The translations under genes were made by a program, and so were the position numbers. The notes beneath the pieces are model-generated. The model was not told the origin of the DNA. It did no database searches and saw only the letters and a program-made list of their open reading frames with translations. 64,000 nt of DNA from Ruania rhizosphaerae (GTDB taxonomy: Bacteria; Actinomycetota; Actinomycetes; Actinomycetales; Beutenbergiaceae): NCBI RefSeq assembly GCF_009805705.1, contig NZ_VSMB01000003.1, positions 310,001-374,000 on the forward strand. The letters run 5' to 3'. This document shows, piece by piece, positions 7,711 to 18,182 of this stretch (its first letter is position 1; the number at the start of each line of letters is the position of its first letter).

Positions 7711-9834
7711 GCCAAGACATCGACGGAATCCAGTTATACCGCGCGCCACCTGTCGGTGCTCGAGGGGCTCGAGGCGGTGCGTAAGCGTCCCGGCATGTAT
7801 ATCGGATCCACCGACTCGCGTGGTCTGATGCACTGTCTGTGGGAAATCATCGACAACGCTGTCGACGAATCCCTGGAAGGGCACGGCGACGCGATCGAGA
7901 TCATCCTGCACCCTGACGGGTCGGTGGAGGTGCGCGACAACGGGCGCGGTATCCCCGTCGACGAGGTGACAGCGCTGGGTCTGAGCGGTGTCGAGGTCGT
8001 CTTCACCAAGCTGCACGCGGGCGGTAAGTTCGGCGGCGGCTCCTATGCGTCCTCCGGTGGACTGCACGGCGTGGGTGCGTCGGTCGTGAACGCTCTCTCA
8101 GCGCGGTTGGATGTCGAGGTCGACCGTGGTGGCCAGACGTACGCCATGTCGTTCCACCGGGGTGAGCCCGGGGTCTTCGACGACTCCGGCAGCGCAGACC
8201 CCGAGTCCGCGTTCGCGCCGTTCACCAATCACTCCGAGCTTCGCAAAGTGGGCAAGGTCAAGCGGGGGGTGACTGGCACTCGGGTGCGCTACTGGGCCGA
8301 CCGCCAGATCTTCCCGGCATCAGCGGTCTTCTCCTATGACGAGCTGATCACCCGGGCCAGGCAGACCTCGTTTCTGGTGCCCGGTCTGCAACTGACCGTA
8401 CGTGACGAGCGCCGGATGCCCGGGACTCCGGGTGAGGACGGCCCGGTCGAGGAGGTCTTCCGGCACGACGGAGGCATCGTCGACTTCGTGGACTTCGTCG
8501 CTGCCGACGGCGCCGTCACCGATACCTGGCGTCTCAGTGGTCAGGGCACGTTCACTGAGACCGTGCAGCAGCTGGATAGCCAGGGCCACCTGCGACCGGT
8601 CGATGTCGAGCGCACCTGTCAGGTCGAGGTCGCCCTGCGGTGGGGAATCGGATACGAGACCGAGGTGCGCAGCTTCGTCAACATCATCGCCACACCCAAG
8701 GGCGGGACCCACCTCGCCGGGTTCGAGGCGGGACTGCTGAAGTCCGTCCGCAAGCAGATCGATGCCAACGCCCGGCGGCTGAAGATGACCGGGAAGAACG
8801 GGAAGGAACGCATCGAGAAGGATGACGTCATGGCAGGGCTGACGGCCGTCGTCACCGTGCGCCTGCCGGAGCCGCAGTTCGAGGGGCAGACGAAGGAGGT
8901 GCTCGGAACAGCGCCCGTGCGCAGCATCGTCACCCGCGTCGTCGATACTGAGCTGACCAGCCTGCTGACATCCTCGAAGCGCGCCGAGAAGGCGCAGAGC
9001 GCCATGCTGCTCGAGAAGGTCGTGGGGGAGATGCGGGCCCGGATCGCAGCCCGTACCCACAAGGAGATCTCCCGACGCAAGAACGCGCTCGAGACGTCCA
9101 CCCTGCCGGCCAAGCTGGCTGACTGTCGCAGCGACGACGTCGATCGATCCGAGTTGTTCATCGTCGAGGGCGACAGTGCGCTCGGGACGGCCAAGCTCGC
9201 GCGACAGTCCGATTTCCAGGCGTTGCTGCCGATCCGCGGCAAGATCCTGAACGTGCAGAAAGCCTCTCTGGCAGACATGCTGAAGAACGCTGAGTGCGCG
9301 TCGATCATCCAGGTGATCGGCGCAGGTTCGGGTCGCTCGTTCGACCTCGACTCGGTGCGATACGGCAAGGTCGTGCTCATGACCGACGCGGATGTGGACG
9401 GTGCGCACATCCGGACGCTGCTGTTGACGCTGTTCTTCCGCTACATGCGCCCGCTCGTCGAGGCCGGACGGGTTTTCGCCGCTGTCCCACCGCTGCACCG
9501 GGTGGAGGTCGTCGCCCAGGGCAAGCGCAAGGGCGAGGTCTCCTACACCTACTCCGAGGTCGAGCTGACGCGGCTGCTGAGCAAGCTGGAGCGATCGGGA
9601 CGCCGGTACAAGGAACCCATCCAGCGCTACAAGGGGCTGGGCGAGATGGATGCTGACCAGCTCGCCGAGACGACGATGGATCCGGCACATCGCACGCTGC
9701 GCAAGATCACCATGACCGATGTCGAGGATGCTGAGATGGTCTTCGATCTCCTCATGGGCAACGACGTCGCCCCGCGTAAGGACTTCATCATCGCCGGCGC
9801 GGGAGAGCTGGACCGGAATCGGATCGACGCGTGA
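7708..9834 (+). CDS. parE: DNA topoisomerase IV subunit B (type IIA, ATPase subunit)
   Basis: 708 residues. The GHKL ATPase has EIIDNAVDES (~45) and GGLHGVGASVVNALS (~114). The transducer follows, then the TOPRIM domain with EGDSALGTAKLARQ (~486) and the metal-binding DADVDGAHIRTLLL (~559). It partners the cleavage subunit encoded convergently at 12314-14788. Together they decatenate and relax DNA with ATP. The separate parE/parC layout, rather than a gyrB-gyrA operon near dnaA/recF, and the absence of a GyrA box in the partner indicate topoisomerase IV. The stop codon overlaps the GNAT start, so parE heads a four-gene operon. Confidence 0.92.
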   Translation: MAKTSTESSYTARHLSVLEGLEAVRKRPGMYIGSTDSRGLMHCLWEIIDNAVDESLEGHGDAIEIILHPDGSVEVRDNGRGIPVDEVTALGLSGVEVVFTKLHAGGKFGGGSYASSGGLHGVGASVVNALSARLDVEVDRGGQTYAMSFHRGEPGVFDDSGSADPESAFAPFTNHSELRKVGKVKRGVTGTRVRYWADRQIFPASAVFSYDELITRARQTSFLVPGLQLTVRDERRMPGTPGEDGPVEEVFRHDGGIVDFVDFVAADGAVTDTWRLSGQGTFTETVQQLDSQGHLRPVDVERTCQVEVALRWGIGYETEVRSFVNIIATPKGGTHLAGFEAGLLKSVRKQIDANARRLKMTGKNGKERIEKDDVMAGLTAVVTVRLPEPQFEGQTKEVLGTAPVRSIVTRVVDTELTSLLTSSKRAEKAQSAMLLEKVVGEMRARIAARTHKEISRRKNALETSTLPAKLADCRSDDVDRSELFIVEGDSALGTAKLARQSDFQALLPIRGKILNVQKASLADMLKNAECASIIQVIGAGSGRSFDLDSVRYGKVVLMTDADVDGAHIRTLLLTLFFRYMRPLVEAGRVFAAVPPLHRVEVVAQGKRKGEVSYTYSEVELTRLLSKLERSGRRYKEPIQRYKGLGEMDADQLAETTMDPAHRTLRKITMTDVEDAEMVFDLLMGNDVAPRKDFIIAGAGELDRNRIDA

Positions 9835-10670
9835 GTATCGGGCACCTGCCGGTGCCCGGACGGCACCTCGGCCTCGGTTGGCGGCCGCTGGAGCCGGCGG
9901 ACGAGAATGACGTCCGGCTGCTGCTGACCAGGGTGGGAGCCGTCGATCAGGGGTATCACCCCACCCCGCTCGATCTGAGCCCGCAGGTGCACACGGCGAC
10001 CTGCGGCGACCTCCAGTCCGACACACTTGCAGGGATCGATGCCTCAGGTGATCTTCGGGCCGTGGCGATGGTGCGCCGTGGCTCGTCGACGGTGGCGCTC
10101 GCCGCCGAGCTGGAGCCGAGCTGGCGGGGCCGCGGGATCGGCCGTGCCCTCCTGCGGTGGCAGGACGCGTGTGCGCAGCGTCTGGGGCCCGTCGTGACCG
10201 AGATCGTCGTCGACGAGGCACGGATCGACCGGCGCAGGCTCTGTGCCGCTGCCGGATTCGCTCCTGCCGGCCGCGTGCACACTCTCGTAGCGCCGGTGAG
10301 TGACGTGCTGGAGCGCGCTCGCGCGGGCCGGGAGGAGAGTGCGGCGGTGACCGTCACCATGCTGGCCCCGGGGGTGTGGGACATGACTCGCGATGGCGAC
10401 CTGACCGCCCGGGCGGTCCGCGTTCCCGGCCTGGGTAGCGAGCCCGACGTGGTGTCGATCGAGGCCGTCGAAGGCGCCCGCGCCGGTCGTGACGTGCTCG
10501 TCGCGTTGCTCCGGACCCTGCGCGACGCCTACGCTGCCGGTGACATGAGTGCTGCCCGGATTGACGTCGACGCGGACCGTACAGCGTTGCTGGACGAGTT
10601 CGCTCAGGTGGGCATGGTCGTGGTCGCGGACGCCGTCCGGTACCGGTCGGAGCCTGGGGTGAGTCACTGA
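9831..10670 (+). CDS. GNAT family N-acetyltransferase
   Basis: 279 residues. The acetyl-CoA pyrophosphate loop is WRGRGIGRALLRW (~98-110), preceded by the usual beta-strand (VALAAELEPSW). The C-terminal half (~150-279) looks like a second, degenerate GNAT fold without a clear loop. The substrate is unknown. The GTG start overlaps the parE stop by four bases and the stop overlaps the next GNAT, so translation is probably coupled. Confidence 0.85.
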   Translation: MSIGHLPVPGRHLGLGWRPLEPADENDVRLLLTRVGAVDQGYHPTPLDLSPQVHTATCGDLQSDTLAGIDASGDLRAVAMVRRGSSTVALAAELEPSWRGRGIGRALLRWQDACAQRLGPVVTEIVVDEARIDRRRLCAAAGFAPAGRVHTLVAPVSDVLERARAGREESAAVTVTMLAPGVWDMTRDGDLTARAVRVPGLGSEPDVVSIEAVEGARAGRDVLVALLRTLRDAYAAGDMSAARIDVDADRTALLDEFAQVGMVVVADAVRYRSEPGVSH

Positions 10671-11647
10671 TGCTCACCCTTGGCAGCCGGGCACACGACC
10701 TGCTCTGGCGCGCCCTCTCCCCGGTGGACCTCGATGAGCTCTTCGCACTCTGGCAGCGCATCGAAGAACATGACGACCCGCCCTACCGCAGTACGCGAGA
10801 AGAAGTGGCCGACACCTTCGCCACGCAGTGGTCCGACGTGGAGCGCAACTCGGTGGCCGGATTCGACGAGACGGGGCACCTGCGCGGATACGGCCTCGTG
10901 GGCATCCCTCCCGGTGCGGACGGACCAGCACGCGTGTTCCTCGACGGTGGCGTCGATCCGCTCTACCGGCACCGTGGTGTCGGGTCGGCCATCCTCGACT
11001 GGCAGATCGAGAGAGGACGAGTCGTCCTCTCGGACTCGGGGCACGATTCAGGCAGCATCGTGGTCCACGTCGAGGACGGTATGGACCACTCGGCAGACCT
11101 CGTGCGTCGACACGGCTTCACCGAGGCGGGCTATCACACCGAGATGCGGCGGGACCTGCGGAACGAGGTTCCCGAGATCAGACTCGAGCACCCGCTCATG
11201 CTGGAGCCGTGGTCCGCTGAGCTCGACGATCAGGTGAGGATCGCGCACAACGACGCCTTCGGTGGCCTCGCGACGACCCAGAGTTCAGCACTGTGGACCG
11301 AGGGCCGCACGTACTTCGTTCCGTCCTGGAGTTTTCTCGTCCTTGACCGCCGCAGCGACCGGGCACAGGTCGCGGGCTACCTGCTGGCGAGCCGGTACGA
11401 GCAGGACTGGCCCACTCTCGGGTGGAGCGAGGGCTATATCGACATGCTCGGCGTGCGGGCACCGTGGCGGGGCCAACGGGTCGCGACGTCGTTGCTCTGC
11501 CGCGCGATGCAAGCGTTCGCGGACTCCGGGATGGAGTACGCGGCACTCGGTGTCGATCACGCCACCCGAGAGCACGCCCACGGACTGTTCGACCGGCTCG
11601 GCTTCGAACCGACCCGCGGTTCGACGACCTACACGATCGAGGTGTGA
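10670..11647 (+). CDS. Tandem-domain GNAT N-acetyltransferase
   Basis: 325 residues with two GNAT domains. The N-terminal one has YRHRGVGSAILDWQIE (~98-113), and the C-terminal one has APWRGQRVATSLLCRAM (~262-278) with LGVDHATREHAHGLFDRLGF as the usual last helix and strand. The two-domain layout resembles mycothiol synthase and related transferases, but the product cannot be assigned. The start codon shares one base with the preceding stop. Along with its neighbour it lies between the two topoisomerase IV genes; no functional link is apparent. Confidence 0.85.
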   Translation: MLTLGSRAHDLLWRALSPVDLDELFALWQRIEEHDDPPYRSTREEVADTFATQWSDVERNSVAGFDETGHLRGYGLVGIPPGADGPARVFLDGGVDPLYRHRGVGSAILDWQIERGRVVLSDSGHDSGSIVVHVEDGMDHSADLVRRHGFTEAGYHTEMRRDLRNEVPEIRLEHPLMLEPWSAELDDQVRIAHNDAFGGLATTQSSALWTEGRTYFVPSWSFLVLDRRSDRAQVAGYLLASRYEQDWPTLGWSEGYIDMLGVRAPWRGQRVATSLLCRAMQAFADSGMEYAALGVDHATREHAHGLFDRLGFEPTRGSTTYTIEV

Positions 11648-11651
11648 GAGC

Positions 11652-12398
11652 GTGCGTGCTCTTCGTGCATGGGACGTGGCGTTCGCGGTCGTGGTGGCCG
11701 TTCATCTGGGCGCCCAGGCCGTCGACTCCCGCGTGCTCGCCGATGGGACCCAGGTGCTGCTCGTCCCCGCTCTCGCCGGGGCCGTCTGGAGCAGATCAGG
11801 TCTTCCGCACCGCAGCGCCGCACTACGAGCCTATGCGGGGGGACTGGTGTTCTCCTGGATCGGCGATGCGGCTCCCCGGGTGCTGGACGGGGACGGCGGT
11901 TTCGTCGCGATGGTCTCGGCGTTCCTGGTCGCACAGATGTGCTTCCTCGCCGCCTTCCTGCTGCTGAGCGACCGGCGTCCGTCGATAGGCGTGATCGTGG
12001 CGTACCTGGCCGGCTTCGTTGGACTGTTCGCCGCCTGCGCGACCGGGGCAGGGGCCCTTCTGCCGCTGGTGGCTGTCTACGGCATCGTCCTGGTCGCCGT
12101 CGCCGCGACAGCCACGACCGTCAGCCGTAAGGTCGGACTGGGAGGCGTGCTGTTCTTCTTCTCGGACTCGCTGATCGCGTTGGAGTCGTTCTCGAGCTGG
12201 TACGAGACCCCGCTGCACGACCTGCTGGTGATGACGACCTACATCGCCGCGCAGATCTTGTTCGCGGCCGGCCTGCTCGGCCGGTGGCGCGCTGACCAGC
12301 ACGCCACCGGCAGTCAGCCGAGCCCGGCCACCGGGGCGTCAAGCGGACGTCCGGACCCATCGCGCCGCTCGTCGAGTTCGGGAAGTTCGACGGGCTGA
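11652..12398 (+). CDS. Lysoplasmalogenase-like YhhN/TMEM86 membrane protein
   Basis: 248 residues with about seven to eight hydrophobic segments. The YhhN family signature is visible as [12 protein letters not shown] near residue 60 and [12 protein letters not shown] near 170. TMEM86B and some bacterial homologues hydrolyse the vinyl-ether bond of lysoplasmalogens; activity here is inferred. The GTG at 11652 follows the preceding stop by four bases. The last 28 codons, a Ser/Pro/Arg-rich tail, overlap antisense with the 3' end of parC by 85 bp, so this tail is probably not under strong constraint. Confidence 0.75.
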   Translation: MRALRAWDVAFAVVVAVHLGAQAVDSRVLADGTQVLLVPALAGAVWSRSGLPHRSAALRAYAGGLVFSWIGDAAPRVLDGDGGFVAMVSAFLVAQMCFLAAFLLLSDRRPSIGVIVAYLAGFVGLFAACATGAGALLPLVAVYGIVLVAVAATATTVSRKVGLGGVLFFFSDSLIALESFSSWYETPLHDLLVMTTYIAAQILFAAGLLGRWRADQHATGSQPSPATGASSGRPDPSRRSSSSGSSTG

Positions 12399-14788
12399 CC
12401 TGCGGAGCCGACGGCCCGCACGGGATCAGGGCCGACCGCTGCCAGCAGCAGGGCGTCTTCCCCGCGGACGAACCGGTGTGCCCGCACCCCACCCGTTCCA
12501 CGGCCCTTGCCCGGGTACAGGGCGAAGGGTGTCACCTTGGCCGAACCGGGCACGGTTCCGGGCAACGCCCCGGAGCTTCCCGCGAGCGTCACCACGGCGG
12601 CGCTCTCCGCCCGGCCGGCCGGAACCACGCTGAAGGAGAGGACGGTGTCCCCGTCAGCGAGCCGGATCCCGGCCATCCCGCCGGCCGCTCGGCCCTGTGG
12701 CCGCACCAGCGCGGCGGGGAAGTGCAGCAGCTGCGCCTGCGCGGAGACGAAGACCAGCTCGTCCTCCTCGGATGCGGTCGCGGCACCGACCACCTCGTCG
12801 TCGTCCTTGAGACCGATGACCTCCCAGCTGTCCTTGCGGGGGTAGTCGTTCAGGACGCGCTTGACCTGACCCAGGCGCGTTCCGAGCACGAGTGGTGGCG
12901 CGTCCTCGGCGAGGCTCGCCAGCCCGAGCACCCGTTCGCCCGGCTCCAACATGAGTACTTCACTGACAGGGACCCCACCGGAGAGACTGGGGGCGGAGTC
13001 GGTGGGCGGAAGCGCAGGAACCTCGATGACGGACAGGCGCAGCATCCGCCCGCGATTGGTGATCGCGCCCACCTCTCCCCGGGCGGTTCCTCGCACCGAG
13101 GCATGCAGGGCGTCGTGCGCGCTGCGGGAGCCCGTCCGTGCCGGTTCAGTATCGTCTGCTGTCCGGGCAAGCAGTCCGGTCGAGGAGAGCAGCACCCGGC
13201 AGGGAGTGTCTGCCACCTCCAATGGAACCTCGCCACCGCCACGTCCCTTGCGAGCCGGGGCGGCTGCCTCAGCCGCGGCAGCCTGGCCGGATGACTCCAG
13301 CAGCACTGTCCGCCGTGGGGTGCCGTGTTCGGCAGCGACCTGTGCGAGCTCGTCGGAGACGACGTCCCGCAGCAGCCCCTCGTCGGCCAGGATCGCGCGG
13401 AGTTCGGCGATCTCCCGCGCCAGTTCGTCCCGTTCGGCCTCGAGCTCGATGCGGGAGAACTTCGTCAACCGGCGCAGCCGGAGTTCCAGGATGTACTCGG
13501 CCTGGTGTTCGGACAGATCGAAGACCGTCATCAGCCTGGTGCGTGCGGACTCAGCATCGTCGCTGGTGCGGATCACGGCGATCACTTCATCGATGTCCGC
13601 GATCGCGATGAGCAGGCCCTCCACCAGGTGAGCGCGCTCGGTTCGCTTCGCCAAGCGATGCTCGGTACGACGGCGGACGACCTCGAGCCGGTGCGCGACA
13701 TACACCTCGAGCAGCTCGCGCAGTCCCAACGTCCGGGGCTGTCCTTCCACGAGCGCGACATTGTTGATGCCGAAGGACTCCTCCAATGGCGTGAGCCGGT
13801 AGAGCTGAGTCAGCACGGCCTCGGGATTGAAAGCGTTCTTGATCTCGATGACGAGACGGAGTCCGTGTGCACGGTCGGTGAGATCGTTGACCGCGGAGAT
13901 CCCTTGCAGCTTCTTCGACTGAACCGCATCCTTGATCTTCTCGATCACACGCTCCGGACCGACCTGGTACGGAAGTTCCGTGACGACGATCGCCTTCTTG
14001 CGGGCGGTGATGTTCTCCACCCGCGCCGTGGCACGGGTGCGGAACGAACCTCGACCACCGGCGTAGGCCTCGCGGATCCCTTCCAGTCCGACAATCTTGC
14101 CACCGCCGGGCAGATCCGGCCCGGGGACGAAACGCATGAGCGCCTCGAGATCAGCGTCCGGATGGGCGATCAGGTGCCGTGTCGCGGCAATGACCTCGAC
14201 CAGATTGTGGGGAGGCATGTTGGTCGCCATCCCGACCGCGATTCCGGACCCGCCATTGACGAGCAGGTTCGGCAGTGCCGCCGGAAGTACCTCGGGCTGG
14301 GTGAGCTGGTTGTCGTAGTTCGGTACGAAGTCCACGACGTCCTCGCCGAGCCCAGCGGTCATCACCATGGCCGCGGGTGCCAGGCGGGCCTCGGTGTAGC
14401 GCGGTGCGGCGGGACCGTCGTCCAAGGACCCGAAGTTTCCGTGACCGTCGACCAGCGGCAGACGCAGCGAGAAGGACTGCGCCATCCGCACGAGCGCGTC
14501 GTAGATCGCGCCATCACCGTGAGGGTGCAGCTTGCCCATCACATCCCCGACGACGCGAGCGGACTTCACATGTCCACGGTCGGGACGCAGTCCCATCTCC
14601 GCCATCTGGAACAGAATGCGCCGTTGGACCGGCTTCAATCCGTCCCGGGCGTCCGGCAGCGCCCTCGAATAGATCACCGAGTAGGCGTACTCGAGGAAGG
14701 ACCCGCGCATCTCGGTGGAGACGTCGGTGTCAATGATCGTGGAGTCGACCGGGTCCTGCTGCGACCCGGGCGCGGAAGAACGTGCCAT
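12314..14788 (-). CDS. parC: DNA topoisomerase IV subunit A (type IIA, DNA-cleaving subunit)
   Basis: 824 residues. The catalytic Tyr lies in [10 protein letters not shown] (~131), with the conserved [21 protein letters not shown] upstream and [17 protein letters not shown] in the winged helix. The tower and coiled-coil hinge ([20 protein letters not shown]) follow, then a C-terminal beta-pinwheel without the QRRGGKG GyrA box. That absence separates ParC from gyrase A, which needs the box to wrap DNA. The start at 14788 (MARSSAPG) is preferred over two ATGs 9 and 12 bases upstream because homologues begin there and GATGAT lies seven bases before it. The 3' end overlaps the convergent lysoplasmalogenase gene by 85 bp. 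Confidence 0.92.
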   Translation of the reverse strand: MARSSAPGSQQDPVDSTIIDTDVSTEMRGSFLEYAYSVIYSRALPDARDGLKPVQRRILFQMAEMGLRPDRGHVKSARVVGDVMGKLHPHGDGAIYDALVRMAQSFSLRLPLVDGHGNFGSLDDGPAAPRYTEARLAPAAMVMTAGLGEDVVDFVPNYDNQLTQPEVLPAALPNLLVNGGSGIAVGMATNMPPHNLVEVIAATRHLIAHPDADLEALMRFVPGPDLPGGGKIVGLEGIREAYAGGRGSFRTRATARVENITARKKAIVVTELPYQVGPERVIEKIKDAVQSKKLQGISAVNDLTDRAHGLRLVIEIKNAFNPEAVLTQLYRLTPLEESFGINNVALVEGQPRTLGLRELLEVYVAHRLEVVRRRTEHRLAKRTERAHLVEGLLIAIADIDEVIAVIRTSDDAESARTRLMTVFDLSEHQAEYILELRLRRLTKFSRIELEAERDELAREIAELRAILADEGLLRDVVSDELAQVAAEHGTPRRTVLLESSGQAAAAEAAAPARKGRGGGEVPLEVADTPCRVLLSSTGLLARTADDTEPARTGSRSAHDALHASVRGTARGEVGAITNRGRMLRLSVIEVPALPPTDSAPSLSGGVPVSEVLMLEPGERVLGLASLAEDAPPLVLGTRLGQVKRVLNDYPRKDSWEVIGLKDDDEVVGAATASEEDELVFVSAQAQLLHFPAALVRPQGRAAGGMAGIRLADGDTVLSFSVVPAGRAESAAVVTLAGSSGALPGTVPGSAKVTPFALYPGKGRGTGGVRAHRFVRGEDALLLAAVGPDPVRAVGSAGQPVELPELDERRDGSGRPLDAPVAGLG

Positions 14789-14865
14789 GCCTGCCATCAT
14801 CTCGCGTTCGATGGCTTCGAGCGTCCAGCACACACCGGCGACGGGGCAACAGGTACTCGGGGCAA

Positions 14866-14881
14866 TAGGATCGTGGGCATG
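14866..14881 (+). promoter_or_regulatory. Leaderless promoter -10 of the GNAT/acyl-CoA-synthetase-like gene
   Basis: TAGGAT at 14866-14871, seven bases, then ATG at 14879. In-frame alternatives are GTG 14873 and ATG 14897. Confidence 0.5.
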
Positions 14882-17569
14882 GTCGGTGGTGAGGACATGG
14901 CACGGGGTGCGCCCTACCCTGAGCACTGGGAGGCCGACGTGGTGCTGCGGGACGGCACGACGATGAGGATCCGGCCGATCATGCCCGCTGACTCCGGCGC
15001 CGTCGAACGATTCCACGAACGCCAGTCGCCGGAGTCGGTGTACCTGCGCTTCTTCGCTCCCCTGGAACGGATCCCGGCACGGGACCTGCACCGGTTCACC
15101 CACGTCGACCACCACGACCGGGTGGCGTTGGTACTGGAGTCCGCTGGTGAGATCGTCGCGATCGGGCGCTTCGACCGTATCGATGAGGATACGGCCGAGG
15201 TTGCGTTCAACGTCTCGGACGCCGTCCAGGGCAAAGGCCTGGGGTCGGTTCTCCTCGAGCACCTGGCGGCGGCCGGCCGAGAGCTGGGGGTCCGCCGTTT
15301 CGTCGCCGACGTCCTGCCCCAGAACACCCGGATGCTGCGCGTGTTCACCGATGCCGGCTACGACGTGGACCAGCATCTCGATGATGGCCTCGTCAGCGTC
15401 TCCTTCACGATCAGGCCCACCGACCGGTCATTGGCAGTGCTTGCCGAGCGTGAACGGCGTGCGGAAGCGCTCAGCATGGCGGCAGTGCTCGGGCCGGAAC
15501 GTGTGCTCCTGATCGGCGCAGGCGAGGAGGGCACGGCGATGGCGCATCGTCTCCATGAGGGGATCGCTGCCGCCGGCGAGGAGCGCGTGGCAGTCGTCGG
15601 CCTGCCGGGTTACCCGTCGCGGGTGGAGGAACTGCCCCCTGAGGTCAGCGCGGATCTCGCTCTGGTCGCGGCCCCGGCGCCGCACGTGCTGGACCTGGTA
15701 CCGCAACTCGCCGGCCGAGGGGTGCGTGCTGTCGTGCTCTACACGGGGGGCTACGAAGCCGGGCACGCCAGTGGGAAGGTGCCGCAGCGGACGCTGGTGC
15801 GCCGCCTGCGCGAATGCGGGATGAGGTTGGTCGGTCCGCGGTCGTTCGGGGTTCGGACCGTGGACGAGGCCGGGGCGATCAACGCCACGCTCCGGCGAGG
15901 TGCTCTGCGTAGCGGCGCAGTGGGAATCTTCTGCCAGTCTGCCGCTGCCGGGCTGCAGTTGCTCGACGGTGCCGCCGATCGGGACCTCGGCCTTTCCTCC
16001 TTCCTTTCAGCGGGGCATCGCGTCGACGTCTCGGGAAATGACGCCATGCAGTTCTGGACCACCTCGCCGGCCACGAGAGTGGTGTGCCTGAGGCTGGAGT
16101 CGATCGGGAACCCGCGTAAGTTCTCCCGGGTGGCGCGACGGCTCTCGGAACAGGGTCCGGTGGTGGCGATGATCGCCGGCGCGACCGGGCAGCTTCGGCC
16201 ACCGGGTCATGCCGTGCGGACGACGACCACGCCTCGGCGGGCCCTCGACGAGTTGGTGCGGCAGGCCGGGGTGCTCCTGACCGGTTCAGACGCCGAGATG
16301 CTCGATCTCGCCGCCCTGCTCAGTGAGCAGCCGCTGCCGACCGGGGACCGCGTCCTGGTGATCACCAACAGTGGTGCCCAGGCGGCGGCGATGTCGGAAC
16401 TCATCCGCGACCACGGCCTCGTCGAGGCAACAGGGTCGGTCGCGCTGAGCTCTGGTGCTGACGCAGCCGCGTACAAGACCTGCGTCGACGACGCACTCTC
16501 ACGCCAGGACTGGGACGTGGCGATCGTCGGCTATGTCGCCCTGCTCGACGACGACGGCCCACGCGTCGCCAGCGAGATCCGCCGGCTCTCCCGGGACTCG
16601 CAGCGAACCGTGGCAGCGACCCTGTACCGGAGCACGGGGCTGCGTGGACGTGACCGCGAGGTCGAGGCGGCCACCGGTCGACCGGACCATGAGCACGTCG
16701 CTGGCGACGTCCGCGTCCCGACGTTTCCGTCGACGGAGGCTGTGGTCGCAGCGGTCGCAGCGGCACGTGGTTATCGGCGCTGGAGCGAGCGGGGTAGGGG
16801 CTCGCGGGTGGATCCGGACAGGGTCGACCGTCGCGCCGCCAAGAGGCTCGTACAAGCGGAACTGAGCGGGCTGCCGGCCGGGACGACGAAGCGGCTGGCA
16901 CCACCCAGAGCTCGTGAGCTCCTCGCGTCCCACGGCGTCAGCTCGTGGCCGGAGATGCGAGTCGACAGTGTGACCGACGCGATCGAGGCAGCTGAGCAGA
17001 TCGGGTGGCCGGTGGCGCTGAAGGCGACCGACGACGTCCTACGACATCGGTCGGACCTGGGCACCGTACGCCTGGACCTGTCGACGCAGGAGGAACTGGC
17101 CGAGGCCTACCGCACCATGGAGGCTCAGGTACGAGCGCTGCTGGGGCGTTCGGCGTCGTTCGATGTCCAAGCCATGGCTCCCCCCGGTGTCGCCTGTGTG
17201 GTCCGGGCGGCTGAGGACTCGCTCTACGGTCCGATCGTGAGCCTAGGCCTGGCCGGGGACGCGGTGGAGCTGCTCGACGATGTCAGCTACCGGGTTCCCC
17301 CGCTGACCGACGCCGACATCTCTGAGATGATCGGCTCGCTGCGGGCCGCTCCGCGGCTTCTCGGTCACCGTGGTCTGCCCGCCGTCGATGTGCCGGCGCT
17401 GGAGGACATCATCGCCCGTGTGGCGGTCCTCAAGGACGAGCTGGCAGAGGTCTCCGCCATCGAGCTGTACCCGGTGCTGGTCTCCGCGTCCGGTGCTGCC
17501 GTGCTCGGTATGGACGTGGACGTCGCCCAACCTCGACGTGGCGACGTGGCACGCCGGGTGCTGCCGTGA
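14879..17569 (+). CDS. GNAT fused to an NDP-forming acyl-CoA synthetase-like protein (protein acetyltransferase, Pat type)
   Basis: 896 residues. An N-terminal GNAT domain (~15-175; [20 protein letters not shown]) precedes a Rossmann CoA-binding domain (~200-320; [10 protein letters not shown]), a flavodoxin-like ligase domain (~340-480; [17 protein letters not shown]) and an ATP-grasp-like domain (~660-890; [19 protein letters not shown]). This GNAT-first order is the actinobacterial form of the Pat protein-lysine acetyltransferases, which often acetylate acetyl-CoA synthetase. Whether the ligase half is active is unclear: the usual SHTGA catalytic-His loop is replaced by [10 protein letters not shown], with a His one position off in a simple alignment. 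Divergent from parC. Confidence 0.85.
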   Translation: MVGGEDMARGAPYPEHWEADVVLRDGTTMRIRPIMPADSGAVERFHERQSPESVYLRFFAPLERIPARDLHRFTHVDHHDRVALVLESAGEIVAIGRFDRIDEDTAEVAFNVSDAVQGKGLGSVLLEHLAAAGRELGVRRFVADVLPQNTRMLRVFTDAGYDVDQHLDDGLVSVSFTIRPTDRSLAVLAERERRAEALSMAAVLGPERVLLIGAGEEGTAMAHRLHEGIAAAGEERVAVVGLPGYPSRVEELPPEVSADLALVAAPAPHVLDLVPQLAGRGVRAVVLYTGGYEAGHASGKVPQRTLVRRLRECGMRLVGPRSFGVRTVDEAGAINATLRRGALRSGAVGIFCQSAAAGLQLLDGAADRDLGLSSFLSAGHRVDVSGNDAMQFWTTSPATRVVCLRLESIGNPRKFSRVARRLSEQGPVVAMIAGATGQLRPPGHAVRTTTTPRRALDELVRQAGVLLTGSDAEMLDLAALLSEQPLPTGDRVLVITNSGAQAAAMSELIRDHGLVEATGSVALSSGADAAAYKTCVDDALSRQDWDVAIVGYVALLDDDGPRVASEIRRLSRDSQRTVAATLYRSTGLRGRDREVEAATGRPDHEHVAGDVRVPTFPSTEAVVAAVAAARGYRRWSERGRGSRVDPDRVDRRAAKRLVQAELSGLPAGTTKRLAPPRARELLASHGVSSWPEMRVDSVTDAIEAAEQIGWPVALKATDDVLRHRSDLGTVRLDLSTQEELAEAYRTMEAQVRALLGRSASFDVQAMAPPGVACVVRAAEDSLYGPIVSLGLAGDAVELLDDVSYRVPPLTDADISEMIGSLRAAPRLLGHRGLPAVDVPALEDIIARVAVLKDELAEVSAIELYPVLVSASGAAVLGMDVDVAQPRRGDVARRVLP

Positions 17570-17594
17570 GATCCGAAAGTGGGAGACTGGGAGC

Positions 17595-18182
17595 GTGACA
17601 CTGCGTACTGAACGACTTCGAGAGCTGCGGCGAGAGATCCAGCGTGCGGGCTACTACCCCGCGTTGGTGACGGACGTGCTGGAGGTGGCCCTCGCCGGGG
17701 AGGAGGTGCGCGCATTCCTCGTCCACCCCGAAACCATGTTCGACCGGACCGAGGTGCGCCGCCACATCACCACCCTCGTGCTCACCTCCACCCGGCTGGT
17801 GGTCGCGCACGTGGACGACCTCCCCGGGGACCATCCGCAGGGGAGCGTCAACGCCGCCGCGACGACCGAGGCGATCCCGCTGCGTCAGGTGCGTTCGGTC
17901 GGTTTGACGCATGGCGTCAGCGATCCGGCGGCCTACACCCAAGGGTCAGGAGGCTCCGAGCTCACGATCGCCTTGAGCTGGGGAGCGGTCTCCCGCATCG
18001 ATCTGGAGCCCGCGACCTGCCCCGACCCTGAGTGCGAGGCCGACCACGGATTCACCGGAACGTCCATGCCGGACGACCTGGTCGTGCGGATCAGTGCCGA
18101 GGCGGAAGGGCCGCACGCGATGGAGTCGGCGATCGCCTTCGCGACCGAGCTCTCCGCTGCGACGGTCGCCGCCGGCGCGTGA
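17595..18182 (+). CDS. DUF5998 family protein
   Basis: 195 residues from the GTG at 17595, which follows a GGGAG site; longer in-frame readings overlap the upstream gene. The start region (LRTERLRELRREIQRAGYYPALVTDVLEVALAGEEVRAFLVHPETMFD) and HITTLVLTSTRLVVAHVDD match a conserved actinobacterial family of unknown function. A small Cys-rich stretch (TCPDPECEADHGFTG) could bind a metal. The protein has no signal peptide. The stop overlaps the next start (GTGA), and this pair is commonly adjacent in Actinomycetota. Confidence 0.8.
   Translation: MTLRTERLRELRREIQRAGYYPALVTDVLEVALAGEEVRAFLVHPETMFDRTEVRRHITTLVLTSTRLVVAHVDDLPGDHPQGSVNAAATTEAIPLRQVRSVGLTHGVSDPAAYTQGSGGSELTIALSWGAVSRIDLEPATCPDPECEADHGFTGTSMPDDLVVRISAEAEGPHAMESAIAFATELSAATVAAGA

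Noticed and set aside
8320-10221. 633-codon reading frame antisense to parE
   Set aside because: High-GC codon bias opens the opposite frame; the sequence is Arg/His-rich with no recognisable domain.
13325-14878. Large in-frame N-terminal extension (over 500 codons) of the GNAT/acyl-CoA-synthetase-like gene
   Set aside because: It runs antisense through parC and has no similarity to the family; the ATG at 14879 gives the normal start.
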